Assembly (NCBI RefSeq): GCF_018129985.1
Contig: NZ_JAFCKT010000001.1
Span: 248,001 to 312,000, forward strand
DNA: 64,000 nucleotides
From: Bradyrhizobium sp. SZCCT0148
GTDB taxonomy: Bacteria > Pseudomonadota > Alphaproteobacteria > Rhizobiales > Xanthobacteraceae
Reading direction: 5' to 3'
Positions within the stretch are counted from its first letter, which is position 1, and each line of letters begins with the position of its first letter. Made by a program: the position numbers and the translations under genes. The notes beneath the pieces were generated by a model. It ran no database searches, had not been told where the DNA came from, and was given only the letters and a program-made list of their open reading frames with translations. Shown here piece after piece: positions 57,246-64,000 of the stretch.

Positions 57246-57328
57246 GTAGGGTGGGCAAAGCGAAGTGCCCACCGTTTAGTTGCGATGAAGAGCGAATGGT
57301 GGGCACGCTTCCGCTTTGCCCACGCTGC
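57246..57328. repeat. Palindromic intergenic repeat (GGGTGGGCAAAGCG family)
   Basis: GGGTGGGCAAAGCGAAG and TGCCCACC at the left match in reverse GGTGGGCACGC and CGCTTTGCCCACG at the right, separated by about 30 bp. This is another scattered palindrome common in Bradyrhizobium. It lies between the convergent cyclase and peptide-binding genes. Confidence 0.65.
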
Positions 57329-57349
57329 GGCAGCGGTGTTGGCCGCCCC

Positions 57350-58945
57350 TCACTCCATCCCGATCGTCGTCAGATCCTGGAACCAGTGCTGCGCCTGCAC
57401 GAACTGCTTGATTTTCGGCGACAGCGCGTGCGGGTTGGTGTCGTGGACGACCCAGACCAGCGTGGCGTCGTCCACGATCAGCGCATGCGCCTGCGCCAGC
57501 AATTCGTCCTGCTTGGCGCTGTCGAATGTCTGCTTGGCTTCGTCGATCAGCGCATCCACCTTCGGGTTCTTGTAGCCGCCCCAGTTGACGCCGACCGGCG
57601 CGATCTGGCCGGAATGGAAGAAGCGGACGATGGCGTAGAGCGGATCCGAGGTGACATAGGCGATGTTGTTGGCGGTGATGCCGGCGTTCATCTCGTCCGC
57701 CGCACCCTTGCGCCAATGCGTATAGAGCGTCTCGAGCTCGACGACCTTGAAGTCGATGTCGATGCCGATCTCCTTGAAGCTCTGCTGCAGGAATTCGTTC
57801 ATCGGCAGCGATAGCATCTGGCCGGTGCCGCCCTGCGCGATGATGAAGGTGGTCTTCAGCGGCTTGGCCTTGGAGTAGCCGGCCTCTTCGACCAGCTTCT
57901 TGGCGGCAGCTAGATCATACTTGATGTCGAAGCTCGGCTTGCCGAACCAAGGGCTCGACGGGTCGACCTGGCCCTTGGCGGGTTTTGCGAGGCCGTTCAT
58001 CAAACCGACGACTTCATCGCGGTTGATTGCGAGGTTCAGCGCCTTGCGTAGCCGGATATCGGTCCAAGGCGAGCCGGGGAGCACGCTGAGATGATAATTC
58101 CAGACATGCGGCGTGACGTTGTCGACCATCTTCATGCCGGCGGCTTTCAGCTGCGGCACGGCATCCGGCGCCGGCGTCTCGATCAGGTCCACCTGTCCGG
58201 CGAGCAGGGCGTTGGTGCGCGTCAGCGCTTCGGGCATCGGCACCAGCACGAGCTTGTCGACCTTGGGAATGCGCTTCTTGTTCCAGTAGTCCGGATTCTT
58301 GCTGAGCTCGGCGAGCTCGCGCGGCACCAGCTTGGTCAACTTGAACGGGCCGGTACCGGACGGCTGGCTGGCGAACTTGTCCCAATCCTTGCCGAGCTTG
58401 TCATATTGCGCCGGGCTCGACACCAGGAACCACAGCATCTGGTAGGGGAAGAAGGAATCGATCGCCTTGGTGGTGATCTCCACGGTGAGGTCATCGATCT
58501 TGGCGTAGCCTGCAACCGAGGGCAGACGGGTCTTCACCTGCGCGCTCTGCCGCTTGTCGAATTGCGGCGCCTTGTCGTTGAGCACCTTGTCCAGGTTCCA
58601 GATCACCGCGTCGGCATTGAACTCGCTGCCGTCGTGAAACTTGACGCCCTTGCGCAACGTGAAGCGCCATTTGGTCTTGTCGGTATCGTCAACCTTCCAC
58701 TCGGTCGCAAGCCCCGGCACCAGCTTGCCTGGGCGATCGGCGACATCCATTTCCCAAGCGACCAGCGGATCGTAGATCGTATAGGCCGTGAATTGATAGG
58801 CGCCGGCGCCGCGATCGGGCTGCCCCGTGGTCAGCGGGATGTCCGCCATCGAGATGCCGTAGCGCACCACCGTTTCGGCGCGCGCCGAGATTGCGGACAA
58901 CGCCAGTGCAAGCACGGCGAAACAAATCGATAGACGAGTACGCAT
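57350..58945 (-). CDS. ABC peptide-type substrate-binding protein (family 5), copy 1
   Basis: The 531-residue periplasmic protein has a signal peptide (MRTRLSICFAVLALALSAISARA-ET) and the SBP_bac_5 fold used for peptides, nickel and opines. Visible parts are LVPGLATEWKVDD, WRFTLRKGVKFHDGSEFNAD (the family signature, about residues 90-110), SGTGPFKLTKLVPRE and GSPWTDIRLRKALNLAINRD. GGGAG stands 9 nt before ATG 58945. It is divergent from a clear paralogue (copy 2) and has no permease of its own on this strand, so it may feed the same importer. Confidence 0.88.
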   Translation of the reverse strand: MRTRLSICFAVLALALSAISARAETVVRYGISMADIPLTTGQPDRGAGAYQFTAYTIYDPLVAWEMDVADRPGKLVPGLATEWKVDDTDKTKWRFTLRKGVKFHDGSEFNADAVIWNLDKVLNDKAPQFDKRQSAQVKTRLPSVAGYAKIDDLTVEITTKAIDSFFPYQMLWFLVSSPAQYDKLGKDWDKFASQPSGTGPFKLTKLVPRELAELSKNPDYWNKKRIPKVDKLVLVPMPEALTRTNALLAGQVDLIETPAPDAVPQLKAAGMKMVDNVTPHVWNYHLSVLPGSPWTDIRLRKALNLAINRDEVVGLMNGLAKPAKGQVDPSSPWFGKPSFDIKYDLAAAKKLVEEAGYSKAKPLKTTFIIAQGGTGQMLSLPMNEFLQQSFKEIGIDIDFKVVELETLYTHWRKGAADEMNAGITANNIAYVTSDPLYAIVRFFHSGQIAPVGVNWGGYKNPKVDALIDEAKQTFDSAKQDELLAQAHALIVDDATLVWVVHDTNPHALSPKIKQFVQAQHWFQDLTTIGME

Positions 58946-59091
58946 AATCCAGAGCTCCCAGGGGATTTCGAGAGCTGAACCTGCAATCTTGATGCCAGAA
59001 TAGGCAGTGCCGCACGTGCACCCGCCTCCAGTTCCTAAGGACTTGTCGCCGCAGGGCCAAATCGCAGAATAAGTTTTTCTTTGGCATAGCC

Positions 59092-59108
59092 ATTGCATAC
59101 GATTGCAT
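59092..59108 (+). promoter_or_regulatory. Direct repeat ATTGCAT-N3-ATTGCAT ahead of copy 2
   Basis: ATTGCAT at 59092-59098 and again at 59102-59108, 10 bp apart, lies in the divergent promoter region about 40 bp upstream of the copy 2 start. One-turn spacing suggests a regulator site. The protein is unknown. Confidence 0.35.
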
Positions 59109-59145
59109 CAAAAATAGTCATTGAAGCCGGAAAAGGATTGAGGCG

Positions 59146-60801
59146 ATGCTTATGAAGAAGACCACACGCGCGGCATTGATCGCGGTGCTCGCTCTAACCA
59201 CGGCGGCTGCTTGGCCGCGTGCTGTCAGCGCCGAGACCGTGCTGCGCATCGGCATGACCGCTGCCGATATTCCGCGCACGCTGGGCCAGCCCGACCAGGG
59301 CTTTGAGGGCAACCGCTTCACCGGCCTCACCATGTACGACGCGCTGACCGGCTGGGACCTGTCCTCCGCCGAGAAGGCGAGCGTTGTGATTCCCGGCCTC
59401 GCGACCGAATGGAAGGTCGACGATGCCGACAAGACCAAATGGACCTTCAAGCTGCGTCCCGGCGTCACCTTCCACGACGGTTCGCCCTTCAATGCCGATG
59501 CGGTGGTGTGGAACGTCGAGAAGGTGCTGAAGCAGGACGCCCCGCAGTTCGACGCCAGCCAGGTCGGTGTCACGGCCTCGCGCATGCCGACGCTGGCCTC
59601 TGCCAGGAAGATCGATGACATGACGGTCGAGCTCACCACCAAGGAGCCCGACAGCTTCCTGCCGATCAACCTCACCAATCTGTTCATGGCAAGCCCGGCG
59701 AAGTGGCAGCACTTCTATGAGAAGGCAGAAGGCGCCGATGCCAAGGCGAAGTCGCAGGCCGCATGGACTGCGTTTGCCAAGGACGCCGCGGGCACTGGCC
59801 CGTGGAAGATGGCGAGCTTCACGCCGCGCGAACGGCTCGAGCTCGTGAAGAACGCGAGCTATTGGGACAAGGCGCGCGTGCCGAAGGTCGACAAGATGGT
59901 CCTGGTCCCGATGCCGGAAGCCAACGCCCGCACCGCGGCGCTGCTTTCCGGGCAGGTCGATTGGATCGAGGCGCCGGCGCCGGACGCGCTGCCCGAGTTG
60001 AAGCAGCGCGGCTTCAAGCTCTACGCCAACGAGCAGCCGCATGTCTGGCCGTGGCAGTTCTCGCGCATCGAAGGCTCGCCCTGGAACGACATCCGCGTCC
60101 GCAAGGCCGCCAATCTCTGCGTTGATCGCGAGGGCCTCAAGGACGGCCTGCTCGCCGGCCTGATGGTGCCCGCGACCGGCTCGTTCGAGCCGGGCCATCC
60201 CTGGCGCGGCAAGCCGACCTTCGAGATCAAGTACGACAAGGCGGCGGCGCAGAAGCTGATGAAGGAGGCCGGCTTCGGTCCCGACAAGAAGCTGGCCGTC
60301 AAGGTGCAGACCTCGGCCTCCGGCTCGGGCCAGATGCAACCGCTGCCGATGAACGAATATCTCCAGCAGGCCCTCGCCGAATGCTATTTCGACGTGAAGC
60401 TCGACGTCATCGAGTGGAATACGCTGTTCACCAACTGGCGCCGCGGCGCCAAGGATGCTTCGGCCAACGGCTCGAACGCGACCAACGTCACCTACTCGGC
60501 GATGGATCCGTTTTTCGCGCTCGTTCGCTTCCTGCAGTCGAGCATGGCGCCGCCGGTCTCGAACAATTGGGGCTTCATCAACGATCCCAAGTTCGACGAG
60601 CTGGTGAAAAAGGCCCGGCAGACCTTCGACCCCACCGCGCGTGACGCCGCGCTCGCCGAGCTGCACGCCGCCTCCGTCGATGACGCCGCCTTCCTCTACG
60701 TCGCCCACGACGTCGGTCCCCGCGCGATGAGCCCGAAGATCAAAGGCGTCGTGCAGCCGAAGAGCTGGTTCATCGACTTCTCGCTGGTGTCGATGCAGTA
60801 G
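59146..60801 (+). CDS. ABC peptide-type substrate-binding protein (family 5), copy 2
   Basis: The 551-residue protein is a paralogue of copy 1: both share VVIPGLATEWKVDD-like, SPFNADAVVWNVEKVLK-like and MKIDD-like stretches, and the terminal MSPKIKGVVQPKSWFIDF. A signal peptide covers residues 1-29 (ending VSA-ET). Copy 2 has extra sequence near residue 190 (EKAEGADAKAKSQAAWTAF). It is the first gene of an oligopeptide-type ABC importer: permease B, permease C and an ATPase follow on the same strand. AAAGGATTGAGG leads into ATG 59146. Confidence 0.9.
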   Translation: MLMKKTTRAALIAVLALTTAAAWPRAVSAETVLRIGMTAADIPRTLGQPDQGFEGNRFTGLTMYDALTGWDLSSAEKASVVIPGLATEWKVDDADKTKWTFKLRPGVTFHDGSPFNADAVVWNVEKVLKQDAPQFDASQVGVTASRMPTLASARKIDDMTVELTTKEPDSFLPINLTNLFMASPAKWQHFYEKAEGADAKAKSQAAWTAFAKDAAGTGPWKMASFTPRERLELVKNASYWDKARVPKVDKMVLVPMPEANARTAALLSGQVDWIEAPAPDALPELKQRGFKLYANEQPHVWPWQFSRIEGSPWNDIRVRKAANLCVDREGLKDGLLAGLMVPATGSFEPGHPWRGKPTFEIKYDKAAAQKLMKEAGFGPDKKLAVKVQTSASGSGQMQPLPMNEYLQQALAECYFDVKLDVIEWNTLFTNWRRGAKDASANGSNATNVTYSAMDPFFALVRFLQSSMAPPVSNNWGFINDPKFDELVKKARQTFDPTARDAALAELHAASVDDAAFLYVAHDVGPRAMSPKIKGVVQPKSWFIDFSLVSMQ

Positions 60802-60823
60802 TTTAAGCAACACACTCGGTGCA

Positions 60824-60981
60824 CCCTCTCCCCTTGTGGGAGAGGGTGGCTTCGCGATAGCGAAGCCGGGTGAGGGGTCTCTTTCCGCGGATGACCCTCG
60901 CGCATTAGCAACGATTGTACCCGAGGACAGATACCCCTCATCCGGCGCCTCGCGCCACCTTCTCCCACAAGGGGAGAGGGG
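60824..60981. repeat. Scattered palindromic repeat (CCCTCTCC family), copy 2, inside the importer operon
   Basis: The arms CCCTCTCCCCTTGTGGGAG and CTCCCACAAGGGGAGAGGG are near-perfect inverses at the two ends, with an inner hairpin GCTTCGCGATAGCGAAGC. It fills the gap between the binding-protein stop and the permease start. Its right edge gives the purine-rich stretch GGGGAGAGGGGAAGAAAG that precedes the permease GTG start. See copy 1 at 45076-45214. Confidence 0.8.
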
Positions 60982-60996
60982 AAGAAAGAATCCGAC

Positions 60997-61950
60997 GTGC
61001 TCGCCTACATCGCCAGACGCATCGTCTACGTCATTCCGATCGTCATCAGCGTCGCGCTGGTGTGCTTTCTGCTCGTGCACATCACGCCGGGCGATCCGCT
61101 GGTCGCGGTGCTCCCCGCAGATGCCTCGCAGGAGCTCGCGGCGCAGCTCCGGTCCGCCTATGGTTTTGATCGCCCGCTGCCCGTGCAATTCGGCTTGTGG
61201 CTGGTGCGCGCGCTGCACGGCGATCTCGGCAATTCCATCGCGACGGGACGCCCCGTGCTCGCCGAAGTCTTGCGCGCCGTCGGCAACACCGTCACGCTGG
61301 CGATTGCCGCCGCGATCATCGGCTTCACCATGGGCATCCTGCTCGGTCTGATCGCCGGCTATTTCCGCGAGACCTGGATCGACAAGCTCGCGACCTCCTT
61401 TGCCATCGCGGGCGTGTCGGTGCCGCATTACTGGCTCGGCATGGTGCTCGTCATCATCTTCTCGGTGCAGCTCAACTGGCTGCCCGCGGTCGGCGCCGGT
61501 CCGAACGGTTCCAACTCCTGGGCGTGGGATTGGGCGCATCTGAAATATCTCGTGCTGCCGGCGATCACGACGTCGGTGATTCCGATGGGCATCGTCACCC
61601 GCACGGTGCGCGCGCTGACCGGCGACATCCTCAGCCAGGATTTCGTCGAGGCCTTGCGCGCCAAGGGGCTGCATGAGCGCGGCGTGTTCCGCCACGTCAT
61701 CAAGAACGCCGCTCCGACCGCGCTGGCGGTGATGGGGCTTCAATTGGGTTACATGCTCGGCGGCTCGATTTTGATCGAGACCGTGTTCTCCTGGCCGGGC
61801 TCGGGCTTCCTGCTCAACTCCGCGATCTTCCAGCGCGATCTGCCGCTGCTGCAGGGCACGATCCTGATCCTGGCGCTGTTCTTCGTGTTCCTCAATCTCA
61901 TGGTCGACATCGCCCAAGCCGCGATCGACCCGCGCATCAAGCGGGGCTAG
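60997..61950 (+). CDS. Oligopeptide-type ABC permease, DppB/OppB-like
   Basis: The 317-residue permease has about six membrane segments. It begins MLAYIARRIVYVIPIVISVA, contains HITPGDPLVAVLP and RALHGDLGNSI, and has the EAA loop DFVEALRAKGLHERGVFRHV (about residues 211-230), then MLGGSILIETVFSWPG. These are DppB/OppB hallmarks. The start is GTG 60997. The DppC-like gene begins 3 nt after its stop. Confidence 0.92.
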   Translation: MLAYIARRIVYVIPIVISVALVCFLLVHITPGDPLVAVLPADASQELAAQLRSAYGFDRPLPVQFGLWLVRALHGDLGNSIATGRPVLAEVLRAVGNTVTLAIAAAIIGFTMGILLGLIAGYFRETWIDKLATSFAIAGVSVPHYWLGMVLVIIFSVQLNWLPAVGAGPNGSNSWAWDWAHLKYLVLPAITTSVIPMGIVTRTVRALTGDILSQDFVEALRAKGLHERGVFRHVIKNAAPTALAVMGLQLGYMLGGSILIETVFSWPGSGFLLNSAIFQRDLPLLQGTILILALFFVFLNLMVDIAQAAIDPRIKRG

Positions 61951-61953
61951 CCG

Positions 61954-62856
61954 ATGAGCGAGCTTCCGTTGTCTGCCACCAGCGATGCCGCGCTCCAGGC
62001 CGCACCCGCCACCAAGGCGCGCGGCTATTGGGCGACCGTCGGCCGCCGCATCCGGCGCGACAAGGTCAGCATGGCCTGCGCGCTGGTGCTGCTGCTGATC
62101 TTCCTGTCCGCGATTCTCGCGCCATGGCTCGGCCTGGAAGATCCGTACAAGGGCTCGATGATCCGCCGCCTGCGCCACATCGGCACGGCAGGCTACCCGC
62201 TCGGCACCGACGAACTCGGCCGCGACATGCTGGCGCGCCTGATCTATGGCGGGCGGCTGTCGTTGGTGATCGGCATCCTGCCCGTGATCCTTGCGTTCTG
62301 CATCGGCACCTCGCTGGGTCTCGTCGCCGGATATGTCGGCGGCAAGCTCAACACCGCGATCATGCGCACGATCGACGTCTTCTACGCCTTTCCCTCGGTG
62401 CTGCTGGCGATTGCGATCTCCGGCGCACTCGGCGCCGGCATCCTCAATTCCATCGTGTCCTTGACGGTCGTGTTCGTGCCGCAGATCACCCGCGTTGCCG
62501 AGAGCGTCACCACGGGGGTGCGCAACATGGACTTCGTCGAGGCCGCGCGCGCTTCGGGCGCCGGGCCCTTGACCATCATGCGCGTGCACATCCTCGGCAA
62601 CGTTCTTGGTTCGATCTTCGTCTACGCCACCAGTCTCATTTCGGTCTCGATGATTCTGGCGGCAGGTCTCTCCTTCCTCGGCCTCGGTACCAAGCCGCCG
62701 GAGCCTGAATGGGGCCTGATGCTCAACACGCTCCGCACCGCGATCTACATCAATCCATGGGTCGCCGCATTGCCGGGCGCCATGATCTTCGCGGTCTCGA
62801 TCTGCTTCAACCTGCTCTCGGACGGCTTGCGCAGCGCCATGGACATCAGGAACTGA
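61954..62856 (+). CDS. Oligopeptide-type ABC permease, DppC/OppC-like
   Basis: The 300-residue permease has an N-terminal cytoplasmic stretch ([20 protein letters not shown]) and about six membrane segments. It contains [19 protein letters not shown] (about residues 85-103), the EAA loop [20 protein letters not shown] (about 191-210) and [17 protein letters not shown]. This matches DppC/OppC. It is 3 nt behind the DppB-like gene. A fragment of a CTCTCCCC repeat (62900-62920) lies between it and the ATPase gene. Confidence 0.92.
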   Translation: MSELPLSATSDAALQAAPATKARGYWATVGRRIRRDKVSMACALVLLLIFLSAILAPWLGLEDPYKGSMIRRLRHIGTAGYPLGTDELGRDMLARLIYGGRLSLVIGILPVILAFCIGTSLGLVAGYVGGKLNTAIMRTIDVFYAFPSVLLAIAISGALGAGILNSIVSLTVVFVPQITRVAESVTTGVRNMDFVEAARASGAGPLTIMRVHILGNVLGSIFVYATSLISVSMILAAGLSFLGLGTKPPEPEWGLMLNTLRTAIYINPWVAALPGAMIFAVSICFNLLSDGLRSAMDIRN

Positions 62857-62936
62857 GATGATGATGACAGATGCGCAATGTGCTGCCGCGTTCTCCGTCC
62901 ACCTCTCCCCGATGGGGAGAGTAAAGGACGGTGCCT

Positions 62937-63998
62937 ATGAGTGAGAGCAACACCCCGGTCGCCATGCTGGAGCCGATCAAAGACCTCGGCGGCGTCGCGC
63001 AGCCGCTGCTGCAGGTCAACGGCCTGACGAAGCATTTTCCGGTACGCGGCGGCCTGTTCGCCGCGAAGCGAACCGTGCGCGCCGTCGACAACGTGTCCTT
63101 CTCCGTCGCCAAGGGCGAGACCGTCGGCATCGTCGGCGAATCCGGCTGCGGCAAGTCCACCACCGCACGGTTGTTGATGCATCTGATGCCGCGCGACACC
63201 GGCGACATCATCTATGACGGCATGACGGTCGGCCAGTCGCTCTCCTTGCGCGAATTGCGCCGCGGCATGCAGATGGTGTTCCAGGACTCCTATGCCTCGC
63301 TCAATCCACGCCTGACGATCGAGGAATCGATCGCCTTCGGCCCGAAGGTGCACGGCATGGCCGACGGCGCGGCGCGCACCCTGGCGCGCGAACTGCTCGG
63401 CAAGGTCGGCTTGGTCCCTGCAAACTTCGCCAACCGCTATCCGCACGAGATCTCCGGCGGCCAACGCCAGCGCGTCAACATCGCGCGCGCGCTGGCGCTC
63501 TCGCCGCGGCTGGTGATCCTGGACGAAGCCGTCTCCGCGCTCGACAAATCCGTCGAGGCGCAGGTACTCAACTTGCTGGCGGACCTCAAGCGCGAATTCG
63601 GGCTCACTTATCTTTTCATCAGCCACGACCTCAACGTCGTGCGCTACATCAGCGATCGCGTGCTGGTGATGTATCTCGGAGAAGTCGTCGAGCTCGGCCC
63701 GGTCGACCAGGTCTGGGATAGCCCCGCGCATCCCTACACGCGCGCACTCCTCGCGGCGATGCCGTCGTCCGACCCCGACAGGCGTACCGAGCAGCCGCCG
63801 ATCACGGGCGATCCGCCCAATCCGATCGATCCGCCCCCGGGCTGCCGCTTCCATACCCGTTGTCCGTTTGCGGAGCCGCTCTGCGCAAATGCGACACCAA
63901 AGCTCGTCGCGCTCGATAAGATGGGCCACGAGGCCGCGTGCTACATGGCGATACCGGGTTCAGGCCATAGCCGCGCGCCCAGGGAGAACACCGCATGA
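62937..63998 (+). CDS. Oligopeptide-type ABC ATPase, DppF/OppF-like
   Basis: The 353-residue ATPase has Walker [18 protein letters not shown] (about residue 68), [14 protein letters not shown] (Q-loop), the signature [15 protein letters not shown] (about 178), Walker [13 protein letters not shown] and the H-loop ISHDLN. The C-terminal oligopeptide-type extension has [15 protein letters not shown], with the Cys cluster of DppD/F ATPases. The wording [11 protein letters not shown] favours the F subunit. ATG 62937 has AAAGGA 8 nt ahead. The stop overlaps the next ATG. Confidence 0.92.
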   Translation: MSESNTPVAMLEPIKDLGGVAQPLLQVNGLTKHFPVRGGLFAAKRTVRAVDNVSFSVAKGETVGIVGESGCGKSTTARLLMHLMPRDTGDIIYDGMTVGQSLSLRELRRGMQMVFQDSYASLNPRLTIEESIAFGPKVHGMADGAARTLARELLGKVGLVPANFANRYPHEISGGQRQRVNIARALALSPRLVILDEAVSALDKSVEAQVLNLLADLKREFGLTYLFISHDLNVVRYISDRVLVMYLGEVVELGPVDQVWDSPAHPYTRALLAAMPSSDPDRRTEQPPITGDPPNPIDPPPGCRFHTRCPFAEPLCANATPKLVALDKMGHEAACYMAIPGSGHSRAPRENTA

Positions 63999-64000
63999 CG
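63995..64000 (+). CDS. Start of the next gene, cut by the right edge
   Basis: ATG at 63995 overlaps the DppF-like stop by 4 nt (ATGA), and AGGGAG stands 9-14 nt ahead. The layout resembles coupled operon genes, so the missing DppD-type ATPase gene may start here. Only two codons are visible. Confidence 0.5.

Noticed and set aside
59194..62589. A minus-strand open frame of over 1100 codons across the peptide importer
   Set aside because: It runs antisense to a clear binding protein and two permeases and has the same Arg/Asp/Gly/Gln-rich shadow composition.

Overview
The window is about 64 kb of high-GC alphaproteobacterial chromosome, most likely from Bradyrhizobium or a close relative in the Nitrobacteraceae. 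The evidence is strong GC-ending codon use, the cell-cycle regulator TrcR, a cyclic beta-glucan exporter of the NdvA/ChvA type, several ABC uptake systems, BTLCP proteases, and palindromic repeats of the kind scattered through Bradyrhizobium intergenic regions. I see no rRNA, tRNA, prophage, integrase, insertion sequence or CRISPR array.

Layout. 0-5 kb: OmpW-like porin, trcR, then ispH-thrB-rnhA in tight order and a convergent peroxiredoxin. 5-12.5 kb, minus strand: a DUF924 gene broken by an in-frame TGA, fadD, a D,D-carboxypeptidase with a long Lys/Ala/Pro tail, ndvA and an orphan solute-binding protein. 12.5-18.3 kb: small secreted protein, HisE/MazG-like protein, YqaA-type membrane protein, lipoprotein, aspartase, nitronate monooxygenase-like flavoprotein and thioesterase. 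18.4-22 kb: a two-gene operon of a double-domain KaiC-like ATPase and a hybrid histidine kinase. 22-26.7 kb: acyl-CoA ligase divergent from a second nitronate monooxygenase-like gene, then three envelope or unknown proteins. 26.7-37.9 kb: a wHTH/TolB-like/TPR regulator, an aspartase/fumarase superfamily lyase, an M29 aminopeptidase, a SUKH-like protein, a cupin, an amidohydrolase, an MBL-fold protein and a two-gene ABC exporter. 38.2-45 kb: a branched-chain-type (Liv) ABC importer with an acyl-CoA ligase inside its gene order. 45.2-57.2 kb: LprI-like protein and LapG-like protease, divergent from a 2354-residue type-I-secreted adhesin with FecR, VCBS repeats and LamG, followed by a CHASE2 adenylate/guanylate cyclase. 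57.3-64 kb: two divergent peptide-binding proteins and an oligopeptide ABC importer that runs off the right edge.

How they may work together. The most system-like region is 46.4-57.2 kb. A periplasmic LapG-type cysteine protease faces a giant adhesin with a di-alanine-rich segment near residue 110, and a sensory nucleotide cyclase follows. This resembles LapG/LapA control of biofilm adhesion, but with a FecR domain next to the presumed cleavage region. The second candidate is the KaiC/histidine-kinase operon, which has a 4-nt overlap, no kaiA or kaiB in the window, altered CII phosphosites and a degenerate N-terminal receiver. The rest is mainly core metabolism and nutrient uptake.
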